From Takifugu bimaculatus (Eukaryota > Chordata > Actinopteri > Tetraodontiformes > Tetraodontidae): a stretch of 64,000 nt of DNA. The translations under genes and the position numbers were made by a program. The DNA lies in the NCBI GenBank assembly GCA_004026145.2, contig CP034993.1, forward strand, positions 16,403,171 to 16,467,170, read 5' to 3'. Of the stretch, positions 39,601 to 48,806 are shown piece by piece. The notes beneath the pieces are model-generated. The model was given only the letters and a program-made list of their open reading frames with translations, did no database searches and had not been told where the DNA came from. Each line of letters opens with the position of its first letter. Positions within the stretch are counted from its first letter, which is position 1.

Positions 39601-42600
39601 TATTTAAGTTTTGAGGATCAATTATCAGCCTGATGTAGGTTCCTGTGTAAAGAGCTCCACCATCGGTCCCCAATACTGTTTGAAACGCCGCCTGATGCCC
39701 TGTTTGAGCACGTGACGTGCACGGTTGAATCTCTTATCAGCTGCACTGGACAGAAAAAACATCTCTGAGCTGTTTCCAGCTCTGCTCTTTAACCAGATAT
39801 CCCTCTGTTGCAGGACTATGCCGTGTCGACCGTGCCGGTGCTGGAAGGGCTGCATCTGAAAAGTTTCTGCAGCATGGGAGGCCCGGGCCTCATTGTCATC
39901 GGCGCCAGTGAACCGGCGCAGAGAGCCCTCAAAGTATGCTTTTGTTTATGTGTGCTGTTTGTGCAGTTAACAAAAAAACATCCAGATGCTTTTCTGCCCC
40001 CTGGCAGTAGTCATGGAAACCGCTGATTGAATGCAAAACTGTGACGCACACTTACGCAGCTGATTTTCTTTTCCTTTTCCTCTTTACGGACTGATCAGCG
40101 CTTCCCTCCCTCCTTCCCTTTAGTGAGAACAACACCTCAGAACATGCACGTTGAACCCACCTGTCACCTAAACCCCTGCTCATTCATTCATATTCTCGGC
40201 TAATCTGCGGGGATTGGCCCTGGCGCTCGTGTTGCCCTTGTCCTCCCATTAAACAGCTCATTATTTACGAAGGGCTTCAGCATCGATCAGCCCCCCACCC
40301 CCACCCCCCTTCCCCAAAGGAAACAAAACCCAGGGAATGCTGATGGGTTGATTATGAAGAAGAGGCCATTTATGCCCTGACAGAGACGGATTGGGCCGTT
40401 TCATGCATCAGCCTGATCACGAACATTCCCAGACAGCCACATGTAACAAACCTGCGCGAACAGCACGCACGCCTGAAATATGGCGGATTTCTCCATGACG
40501 TATCTGCCGGATGGGTAATTGCATAACAGTGAGGATTTGCATGCAAACCCTTACACTTAGCTTTTAACGCGGGCCTCCGAGAGTGGCGCCGCCCCCGCCC
40601 TTCCCAAGGCTCCTCTAATTCATGTAATGAGGTAAAGTGCTTGAGATCAGCACAAGGTTGGACTTGTTGGGACATCTTTCAAGTTTGCTTCGCTCAAGCG
40701 TAATCAGGAGCTCCACAATCAGCGAATATACACAGCTGCTAATTGGTTTCATATTCCAACACCGCCTCCTTAAGATTCCGGCCCGTTGGACCACCCTGGT
40801 CATTAGCTACTGGTGGAAGGAGTGGCTGATGGCGAGGCCCAACAACAGCACCGTTCTCTTGCTAATTATGGCTTACATCACCCTCTCTTGGAGCAATTAG
40901 CTCCTGTTTTAAAGCATTTTTCATGACCCTGGATTTGTAATTAGGTAATGTTCCTTTTGCTGGGAGAGTGTGATCTCATGAATTCTGTTTTACCAAATTC
41001 AGAGTGCTTGTTTTGGGATGTGGATGCAGCTGCTATGGCAGCGAGGCTCCTTGTCTGTAACGCCTCAAACAAAGACACTTTGTTCTAATTAAAGTTGGGG
41101 CCTGCCTAATTCCATTTGAGGCTTTAGTTGTTACTGTATGAAAAATGGAGATTCAGGCGACATTTATTTTGGACGTGATTCCTATTATCTCAGTGTGATG
41201 TGCAGAGGCGGAGGAAACGTGCGTACCGAAGGGATTTGTCATCCATCTGCTGCCCTCGCCACCAAACTGCAGTCATGAAGTCATCGTCCCCAAAATACCG
41301 CCTCCGTCGGGGGCTGCAGCACCCAGTCAGCCCCGTTTGAGTCATGAGGTCATTCTTCACCGCCGGTCGGGCTTTAAGCTTCACCTTCAGGACTGTGGCA
41401 CACTTGAGTTCTATAGATAGCGAGGTGAGCGGTGACTGAAGAGTTAGCCTGACTTGGCTGGGCTAAACTTTGATTACAAATGTTTACTTTGCCTGTCTTT
41501 TGATTCATAAATTGAGTCTGTTGGAGGGTTAAAAAATAGTCTTTGGAGATGGTGATTAACCTGCCTGAAAATCTCAAACACAGCGTGTTCAAAGCAACAC
41601 ACACACACACACACACAATAGTTGCTTAGATACACTAGTTGACATTTATGGAGTCAAAGCCAGGGTTGCTAAAAAAGCTGGAATGTTGTCAGGAAGAAGC
41701 CCATATATGGCAGTAGATTTCCTCCCCAGTCATGTTGACGGTTACTGAGTCAGCTGTATATTCAGCCAAGCTGATACCATATCAGAGACTGAGAATTACA
41801 TCAGATTTTCTTTTTTATCTTGTTTATTCCTTAATGGAGGACAGTTTTCTGGCTTCTACCGTTCCTACTTTAATCCTTCCCACCTTCCACTCCTGTGTTG
41901 AAGGCTGCAGCCGTAAACACTCATGTGGACCAGTTATGTTTCCCAAAGAAATCTGTGTCAAGGAGCTTTTACGTATGAATGGAATCAATTTCAGGGTTCA
42001 CGTGCCCTCTGGAGTTGGATGCGGCCTCAAGTGGTGTTTTTTTTTATTTTTCTGCGCATACTGCTGTTGTTCCAGACTCAAAAGGAGCATTGTAAAGCTT
42101 TTTAAGGCCTCCTCGGGGCAGATTACTGCAGTATAAATATTCAGACGGGGAGCCAGGTTATGCTGATGGCTCCGATGTTACCGTGTCTGATCCTGTAAAC
42201 TGCAGTTGTGTGTCTGGTCAGTTCAATTGTGAACGTGTTTCTGCTCAATAATGTCACCATCCTGGGGGGGAGTTTTATTACCTTCCAGTAAACATTTAGT
42301 TTACTGGAGTGCTCTGCTGCCAGGTTACCGGTTTGTGGATTAGCTGGACCACAGCCGCCGTCCAGAAGGAAGTTTGGTGGGATTTAACTCAAGCGTTGGA
42401 GCCTAAAGTTGACTATAAATGAAACCATCAACACCAGGAGATGAGGCGACGTCATGTCTCATATGTGAGTGGATGACGGTTCCATCATTTTTCCAAAGAT
42501 CTTCTATGAATTAAGCCCTTAAACATGCAGCAGGATTATTATTATATTTTCTTATTTCCGAAAATAAGTTTTTGTGTGGGGCGCAGCACTTATTCTTCCC

Positions 42601-43386
42601 CCTACTGAGACACACAGTCAGGCTGGTTGCAGTCATCCTCCACACCCACAAGGGTCCAGGGAGTGCGTCATCATTGGTTACATATATACTGTAGAATCCT
42701 ATAGACAGCCGCGCCATAGGAACTCCACCCTGCGGCTCCTAATCACATTTATTTGCATCATAAGTCACTCGCTGGCCTCGGTAATTGTTTTTTTAGGTTT
42801 GTTCTGCTGTGCTGACAGCAGCCGGAGTCCCACCGCTGTTCCTCAATAATCCCCAAGGTTGTTTCTTTAAACCTGGGGAGCTAAATGTTCCTTTGGGTTT
42901 AGAGGATAAACAAGATTTTAGAAACATCTCTATGTTCATCATTGCAGCATACTACTCAGCTCAGCACTTTGTTTGGGCTCGATGGGAAGGAAACAGAGAT
43001 TTTTTTAGCGAAGTCCCTGACTCTGGTTTTCACGTTGCAGCAATCGTGATCGATTCCAACTGTTCTTTTAGTCCAATGAACAGTTAACCAAAGGAAACGC
43101 CCCGGTGTTCCCCGCTGTAGTAGCCTTGTGCAGACGGAAGTGAAACTGCGTCATCCGCCGCCGCCACCAAGCTCATTGTTCTGTCGGTCCACAGTTTTCC
43201 CTCACAGCTGCACTTGTGAGCCAGATGATGCAGTTTGGCTGCTGTGGAGATGCCCAGAAGTGGAATCGGTGAGTTGGAGGAGCTTCATAATGGCTTTTTA
43301 TGTTGGCACGTCGGCAACATTCAACCTCAACTCTGTGGGAAAAGGAAGAAGCATGAAAAACAATAGCTGAATGAGCCACTAACGTT

Positions 43387-43440
<54 letters not shown>

Positions 43441-45449
43441 CCTGGTCTCCTCGGTGTCCATCCCCAGGTGTTCTGCTCGTAAACATGAAGAGTATCCCTG
43501 GTCATAACATCCTCACCACGACTTCCACTTGGCAGCACGGGTGTCTCCTTGGCCTTCACCCCCCCCCCCCCCCCACACACCGTCAACCTAACTTTGGATT
43601 ACATAAATAAGATGACATCTGTCGGGGAAGAATGCTTCTCTGCTCCTGCGTTCTTCATTAACCCCCACCCTCCCAAACCCCCCAGAATGGTTTGGTCTGC
43701 AGAAAAAAACCTGGAACTGACTTCGCTGTGGTGTCCGTGCACGTAAACAGCATCTTGAGGGGTGCACAAAACTCCCTTTTTATGTCTCTGAAAGTCACGT
43801 GGGCGTCCTGGTGTACACGAGTGTCTGTTTCCCGTCTCTGCAGATCATGCAGCAGATGAGCGACCACCGTTACGACAAACTGACCGTGCCCGACGACCTC
43901 GCCGCCAACTGCATCTACATGAACCTGCCCAACAAGGGGCCCGTGCTGTTGCACCGCAGTGCAGAAGAGTTTCCAGAGAGTGCAAAGGTAACGCTGGGCT
44001 CGCTTCGTGGAGCTCGGCCCTGATCCCCGCATGAGTCACACGTTAATTTGCAATCCTGAGGTTATGAGAGGAAAAATCACTACCAGTAAAGTGACACTGG
44101 TTTAGTGGTTAAGCTTTAAAGAGCACTTGTCTATGTTGGCCGCCAGTCCGCTGCTGTGCTGAAGTACTTTTCTACCCGGCCCTCGCATACAAGCTTAAAC
44201 CAGAAATTTAGTTATTTTAAAGTCAGAACTGATTAACTCGTCACGACAAAGTACGACATTATCGCTCTAATGTGACATCAGCCGCGGCTGGTTCCTGACT
44301 TGCAGCATCAGCAGTGTTATTCATATTCTCTGGAGGGTCTTTGGATCCATACGCAGCCAAAAGGACCCTACGATCCGCCGTGACAGTGCTCAGACCTCAA
44401 ATTGCTGCCGTGTGGTTCAGACCTCAACCTCTGCTGGCTATTTTTATAAGGAAGGATCTGCAAAAGGATGCATCCTTGGATGTGAGTTCAAATAAGCGGG
44501 TTTAGTGGGCTGAGAGGACTCAACCGGAGCATGATACAAATTTGTTTTTGTAGAATTCATGCTTCCTGTTTTTGTGAGGCCGAGAAATGGGCCTAGCTGT
44601 GTTCAAACCCCCCCCCGTTTTGGAGGCTCACATCGTACACAGCAGCTTGGAAATGTGCAAACCTCAACAGCGCTGGGTCAGCAGGGAGCGGTTGTGATGT
44701 CTCACTTTGTGGTCGTTTCCCGAGTGAATATCCGGCAGAATCACAGACGCATTTTGTAAGAATTCTGCTGCTTTCTAACTCAAAACAGTGTCTGCTCTAA
44801 TCTCCGGTCTATTTTTAGGTTGCTTGCAAAGTTACATAAGAGTACCACAGTAACAAAGGCCGGGCGGGTCGTGAGAGAGGATTGGTGGGGTCTGGGAGGG
44901 TGGAGGCAGGACATCTGAACTGGTTAGTCTGATGAAAAATAGAAGCCCCCGCAGTGTGGGACCATGTCGCCGTCCAACCCAACATATAAATCTGAACCCA
45001 CGTTAATGAGAACTCAGCTGGAAATGTTCAGAAAGAGAGTCTCTTTGGAGATGGAGATGCCACAACCAGCAGGGAGGTTTAATATTGTTCTGAGGGACGT
45101 TGCACAAAAGCGCCACCTTCCCTGAGCCGACGCTCTGATCCGGAGTGTTTTGGACAGCTTCAACTTCAGACTCACATCAGAACACAAGCGTGGAGTCGCA
45201 CATTGACTTCTGAAAAGGCATTTTTGCACTTTGAACCTATCAAAACAGCAGAAATGGTTAAAAGGTCCTTAGTAATATCAACCGGTGGTTTTGCATTAAA
45301 GTTTTGGAAGGTGACGACTGCTTTTCCTGCAGGTTTTTGAGAAACTTAAGGACTACATGCTGATCCCGGTAACAGACGTGGAGAAGGCCAAAGTGGACGG
45401 AGCCCTCACCTGCTGCAGCGTGCTCATTAATAAGAGGGCCAACATCTGA
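5525..45449 (+). CDS. ddah1: Dimethylarginine dimethylaminohydrolase 1 (complete, six exons)
   Basis: Cytosolic enzyme hydrolysing asymmetric dimethylarginine and monomethylarginine to citrulline plus (di)methylamine, so relieving inhibition of nitric oxide synthase. Exons: 5525-5818, 36407-36506, 37243-37316, 39814-39933, 43844-43987, 45333-45449. All junctions are GT-AG and in frame, giving 282 residues (human 285). Motifs include ELPADESFPDCVFVED (about 61-76), LDGGDVLFTGREFFVG in exons 2-3, His170 in GLHLKSF (human His173) and the Cys pair 271-272 in LTCCSVLINK; Cys271 aligns with the human nucleophile Cys274. The start ATG is in strong context (AACATGG); an upstream in-frame GTG at 5507 is not the likely start. 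DDAH1 rather than DDAH2 is favoured by the six-exon form and close match throughout. mpl is convergent downstream. Confidence 0.96.
12121..12215. promoter_or_regulatory. Candidate non-coding regulatory element in ddah1 intron 1
   Basis: A short stretch packed with homeodomain-type cores (TTAATTTTGATTAATGG, CTTAATTAGC) around a TCF/LEF-like core (CCTTTGAA at about 12159-12166). Such composition is common in conserved vertebrate enhancers. Conservation cannot be judged from this sequence alone. Confidence 0.2.
17839..17851 (+). promoter_or_regulatory. Perfect DR1 nuclear-receptor element
   Basis: AGGTCAAAGGTCA is two identical AGGTCA half-sites separated by one base, the consensus bound by PPAR-RXR, HNF4 and COUP-TF dimers. 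It lies in intron 1 of ddah1, about 12 kb downstream of exon 1. The motif is seen; occupancy is inferred. Confidence 0.4.
21446..21571 (+). repeat. Exact 59-bp tandem duplication (2.1 copies)
   Basis: The unit starting TTTGTGCGCTTTG at 21446-21504 is repeated without a mismatch at 21505-21563. The first bases of a third copy (TTTGTGCG) follow to 21571. The lack of any divergence implies a recent event or an assembly artefact. Each unit carries a TTGATGCGTAATGG segment with a C/EBP- or ATF4-like core. Confidence 0.95.
24833..25058 (+). repeat. Degenerate teleost SINE with tRNA-like head
   Basis: The left end (GGCAGCTGTCGCTCAGGTGG) resembles the A-box region of tRNA-derived SINEs. The middle (CCCTTGAGCAACGACACC) and the tail (GTAAAGCAATTTGTGTAG, then ACTAGAAAAGCCTC and CAGTCCATTT) match in order a very common teleost interspersed repeat. 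The copy is diverged and internally shortened. Confidence 0.7.
30666..30686 (+). repeat. Homopolymer tract C13A8
   Basis: Thirteen C residues followed directly by eight A residues, then a T-rich run. It is prone to length error and polymorphism. Confidence 0.95.
30728..30800 (+). repeat. LINE-like 3' tail fragment
   Basis: CTGTGAAGCACTTTGTGCTA followed by AAATGTGCCATACAATTAAA and TACTGATTGACTTA resembles the abundant teleost tail with the pattern GTGAAGCACTTTGT, then GCTATACAAATAAA, then GATTGATTGA. It is diverged and has no coding part. Confidence 0.5.
32453..32496 (+). repeat. 16-bp direct repeat flanking a GA-rich spacer
   Basis: AATATTAATTAGAGAG occurs at 32453-32468 and again, identical, at 32481-32496. 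The second copy abuts the retrotransposon remnant. It could be a duplicated insertion-site sequence or simple slippage. Confidence 0.8.
32500..32985 (+). mobile_element. Truncated non-LTR retrotransposon, ORF2 C-terminal remnant with internal deletion
   Basis: Two adjacent reading frames together match the C-terminal end of a teleost non-LTR reverse transcriptase. The first (about 32537-32726) encodes KLSIYQSIFVPTLTYGHELW, then SRVQAAEMSFLRRVAGLSLR. The second (about 32737-32973) encodes LGHLVRMPPGHLPGEVFRAC, then GRPRTRWRDY and LLRLLPPRPDPG before a stop. The frame changes at about 32727-32737, where some 30 residues usual in this family are missing, so an internal deletion is likely. The 5' end is absent. 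The clade (Rex/RTE-type or similar) is not certain. It sits in sense orientation in ddah1 intron 1 and is inactive. Confidence 0.85.
33602..33720 (+). repeat. GT microsatellite
   Basis: An uninterrupted GT dinucleotide run of about 86 bases (33602-33687), followed by GGGT-interrupted GT to 33720. It lies in ddah1 intron 1. The long ORFs read across it on either strand are artefacts of the repeat. Confidence 0.98.
36407..36506 (+). CDS. ddah1: ddah1 exon 2
   Basis: Opens after CTCCAG with TEVMKEALKKLNLNIVEM and runs to DGGDVLFTG. It enters in phase 0 and leaves in phase 1 (ACAG then GTACGG). Confidence 0.96.
36507..37242 (+). other. ddah1: ddah1 intron 2
   Basis: 736 bases between exons 2 and 3. 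I see no gene or clear repeat in it. Confidence 0.9.
37243..37316 (+). CDS. ddah1: ddah1 exon 3
   Basis: Encodes [20 protein letters not shown] followed by DAFK, almost the same as in mammals. Acceptor TTTCAG, donor AAGGTGAGC, leaving in phase 0. Confidence 0.96.
37317..39813 (+). other. ddah1: ddah1 intron 3
   Basis: About 2.5 kb of unique-looking non-coding sequence with no supported gene or repeat. Confidence 0.9.
39814..39933 (+). CDS. ddah1: ddah1 exon 4
   Basis: Encodes 40 residues from DYAVSTVPVLEGLHLKSF to EPAQRALK. It includes the catalytic His170 and ends in phase 0 before GTATGC. Confidence 0.96.
40660..40930. promoter_or_regulatory. Candidate conserved non-coding element in ddah1 intron 4
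   Basis: Contains repeated homeodomain-type cores (GCTAATTGG, GCTAATTATGG, GCAATTAGC, GTAATTAGG) in non-repetitive sequence. It resembles developmental enhancers in composition only; conservation was not tested. Confidence 0.2.
41597..41617 (+). repeat. Short CA repeat
   Basis: About ten CA units within ddah1 intron 4. Confidence 0.95.
43388..43438 (+). repeat. CA microsatellite
   Basis: About 25 uninterrupted CA units in ddah1 intron 4. It is complementary to the GT array at 33602-33720. Confidence 0.98.
43559..43582 (+). repeat. C16 tract followed by a short CA run
   Basis: Sixteen C residues (43559-43574) followed by ACACACAC, about 260 bases upstream of ddah1 exon 5. Confidence 0.95.
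43844..43987 (+). CDS. ddah1: ddah1 exon 5
   Basis: Encodes 48 residues from IMQQMSDHRYDKLTVPDD to EEFPESAK. Acceptor CTGCAG, donor AAGGTAACG, in phase 0. Confidence 0.96.
43988..45332 (+). other. ddah1: ddah1 intron 5
   Basis: About 1.35 kb between exons 5 and 6. I see no gene or clear repeat in it. Confidence 0.9.
45333..45449 (+). CDS. ddah1: ddah1 exon 6 (last coding exon)
   Basis: Encodes 38 residues from VFEKLKDYMLIPVTDVE to VLINKRANI and a TGA stop at 45447-45449. It carries the catalytic cysteine in the pair at residues 271-272. Confidence 0.96.
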   Translation, partial: VFEKLKDYMLIPVTDVEKAKVDGALTCCSVLINKRANI

Positions 45450-46620
45450 AAAGAAGAAAGGCCCTTCATCCTCTCTAAATCAGCATCCTTCTTTAGATTC
45501 AAGCATTTCTTTTCCAGTTCTTTCCCCTAGATAATATAAAACTTTTGATTGTAACATAAGTCTTAACACTAGAACCAGATGAGTGTGTTCTGCCACTAAA
45601 ACCTGAGGTGCTCTTAAGTGTCATTACTAGTGCTGACTAATACTTGCAACTGACTGTACTGCACATCCCAGTGTTTTACTACCAGTGTTTACTACCCAGT
45701 GGTTTATTCTTAAACATATTTAGTCATGCCAGCCGTGCCTGCAGCGAGCAGGTGACACGCGGGAGTTTCTGCGTTGTCATGACAGTTTTTCAGCTTCTAA
45801 AAATGGACCAAATGAATGCGGCTGTGTTAGATCAGAGGATTTCAGGAGCTGGATCCATGTTGCTCCTCGCTTCATCTTTTAGGCCCGTTGACATAAGTGA
45901 TGTTAACTGTGCACGGACCATCTAGCGCACGCCGTCGAGCCGCTCACATCTGAAAACGTGTTGTTCCTCGGAGTGATCATGAGAGAAAGTTGAGGAAATG
46001 ACATCAGGAGGTGATTCAAGCCCTCTCCGTGCACGTTTGTGTGGGTAAACGGGCAGCGATGATGGAGCATGGAAAGAATTCCTGTTGGGAGGAGAAGCGA
46101 GTCCACCAGTAAACACTGAGTCTCTTCAACCTTTTCTTTTGACCGTCTCACCGCTGTTGCCTCATAGACAAGAGAGCCGGATCATTTACGGCCATGATAT
46201 CACACGGTCTGGCCGACACCGAAGATGTGATGACCTGCAGTTAAAAGTGTGACGCTAGTAGTGTATTTCACTGGCTGGGCGCTAGCAGCGTTGCAGTGGC
46301 TCCAGTTCTACAGTCACTCCGGTAGGCTGAGCCAGTCGTGGCACAATGTACAGTCTGATTAGTGCAAATCAACCATTCGATTTTGGGAAAGTAATATAAT
46401 TCATCTAAATTTGTCCTTCAATTTCCCAGTAGACCAGAGCACGTCTGGGATTTAAAAGCTGAATACTGTTTGCCTGGCACGGCTGCGCGTGAGTAACCGC
46501 TCAGAAAAATGTCTGCCAACTCATATGAAACCTTGTTTTTATTCATTTCCTTACTCATCCAAGTGCTCACTGAATGTGTTTCTGACTCGGGCTTCTGAGT
46601 TTTTCTGCACCGTTACTATA

Positions 46621-46715
46621 GTTCAATTCAGTTTTATTTGTATCCAGGAGCTTTACAGGAACCCAGAGTCTGACCCTTGAGCAAGTATCAGTGGCAGGAA
46701 AAACTCACTTTTAAA
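46621..46715 (+). repeat. Degenerate teleost interspersed repeat inside the ddah1 3' UTR
   Basis: GTTCAATTCAGTTTTATTTG, then CAGGAGCTTTACAGGAACC, then GAGCAAGTATCAGTGGCAGG and AAAAACTCAC follow the order of a common teleost repeat. The middle is shortened compared with typical copies. Confidence 0.65.
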
Positions 46716-46781
46716 ATGTTGCTTTTACATTGTGAGTAATAATGCTTTAAGTCACCTTGAATTGATACTTTGAACCACTGT

Positions 46782-46787
46782 AATAAA
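46782..46787 (+). other. ddah1: Candidate ddah1 polyadenylation signal
   Basis: Canonical AATAAA 1.33 kb past the ddah1 stop codon. An A14 tract follows at 46823-46836, which could also be a priming artefact site. Confidence 0.45.
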
Positions 46788-46837
46788 TCAATAATCTTCA
46801 TCCAACTGTGATGTGATTACTTAAAAAAAAAAAAAAT

Positions 46838-48335
46838 AAATAACCCCCACCATATAGAGGTAACCATTTCATAAATCCTCATCTCCTCATCTCAAAAACT
46901 CTGAAACAAACCCTGTTTTATTATTTCAGTGAGGGACTATCGTCTCTCTCCCTTCGACTTTTACTTTGAAGGAGAATTGGTTCTTCCTGTTGATCTCTGC
47001 TGCCACCTAGTGACAGAAAAGCGCTAAGACGTGAATCGGGCGTCTTATCCCTGCAGCAACAGTCACTGAAATATTTTCGGGACTTTAAAAATAATAGACC
47101 GGGAATATTCAAATGTTATCTCTGTTTATAAGGTTCCTGTACATTTTGAGAGGAATTTCCAACTCGCTTTTCTCACCGTCAAATGAGGAAATACACAAAT
47201 TGACTTAAGCTGAAACCAAATAGCAAGAAAATAAAACCTAACAACGAACTTGAAATGTAGCGCCATTTAATTTACATGAAAACACCAGAGCATATATATC
47301 ATTTGTAAATTGTGGAAAAAAGAAAGAAAAAGCTTGTAAAGACTCACAGATAATTTAAGACAAACATTCTACTCTTCTGTACAATGCAGTGTTTGTGTTA
47401 CCGTATTTCCAAGAAGTTATTTATGCGGTTCAGTTTGTTCAAGATAATTATTTTCATCGTGACTGCCAAATTTTATTAGTTGCCACGGAACAAGATAAAG
47501 GATTCCAGAGGAAACCGATAAGTGGAGCAGTCACACATCAGTCAGACTGCGCCCTCTTGTGGACGTAAACGGCATCACAACAGCAGCTGGTCTATCAATC
47601 GGACTCTCGACCTTCATCGATGATGACTTATTTTGGTACGTAAACAATGACTTTTACGTAATTTGTGGACTATAGCTAAAGTATAAAGTGTTCAGTGATC
47701 ATGCAGATTTGCCCAGAAGGATTTTTATCATCCATAAATGCAGATATTAGCATGTCTGCTCCAGTCTGCAGGTTATATGGTTCAGACTGACTGGCATGAG
47801 TGCAGTTTAGAATATGAAAAAAAAAAGACAGCGTGAGCCTTAAAAACATCAGATAACATTTTTCACCTCTGTAGTTCAACACTAAAACGGATACATTACA
47901 AGCCCTCCAGTTAGAAAAGAAAAGATCACCAGATCCATTCATTCTCCCTAATTTTCACAGTCTCGCCTCCCGGCTTGTTTGTTTCTCCTCCATGCACCAG
48001 GTTCCTCTTCTCTCCCGTGTTGCCCTCGCTTTGATTCAGCTGCATCTCACCGAAACCAGGTTGTGTGGCCGTTCTGGCGTGCAGTGAGTTCATAATTCTC
48101 CTCTCTCGTGCTCCCGTCGTCTTCCATCGATCTAATTTCGCCCTCCTGTCTGTCTTCTCTTGATTTTCTGCACACTTCCAACTCAATTGCCTTCAAACAT
48201 TTGCTCTCACATCAACCAGCGCTTCCCCCCTCAACCACAGATTCTGTAAGTTAGGATGTGCTTTACACGTGACTTGTGTCAGGAAGAAGTGTTTATACTG
48301 TATCGAGAAGCTGCACGCGTGCACGTAAAGTATGA
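46838..48335. other. Region between the 3' ends of convergent ddah1 and mpl
   Basis: No gene is supported. The minus-strand AATAAA at 47477-47472 may end mpl, in which case 47450-48335 is the mpl 3' UTR. The remainder is AT-rich unique sequence. Confidence 0.6.
47472..47477 (-). other. mpl: Candidate mpl polyadenylation signal
   Basis: AATAAA on the minus strand, about 860 bases past the mpl stop codon. Weak evidence because the hexamer also occurs by chance in AT-rich DNA. Confidence 0.3.
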
Positions 48336-48806
48336 TTAGATGGGTGATTTTGAGCTGCGGGGTAAATTCGTGTAGAGATTACTAGACTGGCAGATGGCTG
48401 TAATCCTACACTTGAACCCATGTGCAGATTCTGCCTGAGGGAAATACGACTGGTTGATAAAGTCGTTACCTGAGCAGAGCAGAGCACAGTCAGAGCCATC
48501 GGTGCATGTTTGCACAGACTTGTTTGTCACATTCGGCCTCTCGCTCTCACACGTGCTGTTGTGGATGTACATGTTCGCTTTGGGGCAGTGGATGAGTGTT
48601 CCTTTCCTCAGCATCACATAGCCTGGGTACTCTTCGCCATTGGGGGGTTCATCTGGTGGTCCGGGGTGGGGCAGCTTCTGCTCAGCAGGCAGCAGCTGGG
48701 TGGATCTCTCAGGCTTGTCTGAACCGAGCACCTCTTCGTCAGACATTATCTCCAAAAAAGATGGAGCGATCTCCTCGAGACACGGCTTTGCCGTTACTGG
48801 GAGGTT
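48336..48806 (-). other. mpl: mpl cytoplasmic tail (exon 12)
   Basis: A single 471-base exon encodes the 156-residue tail. It includes the acidic CLEEIAPSFLEIM (human EEVEPSLLEIL) and tyrosines in YPGYVML, QSYFPQ and NLYTNLP. These tyrosines are candidate STAT, SHC or adaptor sites. The frame ends with TAA at 48338-48336. Confidence 0.9.

Larger units (their letters stand above)
39934..43843 (+). other. ddah1: ddah1 intron 4
   Basis: About 3.9 kb. It holds a short CA run (41597-41617), a CA microsatellite (43388-43438), a C16 tract (43559-43574) and a homeobox-motif-rich stretch near 40660-40930. No gene is supported. Confidence 0.9.
45450..46800 (+). other. ddah1: ddah1 3' untranslated region (inferred)
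   Basis: The first AATAAA downstream of the stop is at 46782-46787, predicting a 3' UTR of about 1.35 kb. It includes a degenerate interspersed repeat at 46621-46715. Its extent rests on that signal alone. Confidence 0.5.

Noticed and set aside
43173..43586. 137-codon minus-strand frame across the CA microsatellite
   Set aside because: Its middle is repeat-encoded Cys-Val and it lies inside ddah1 intron 4.
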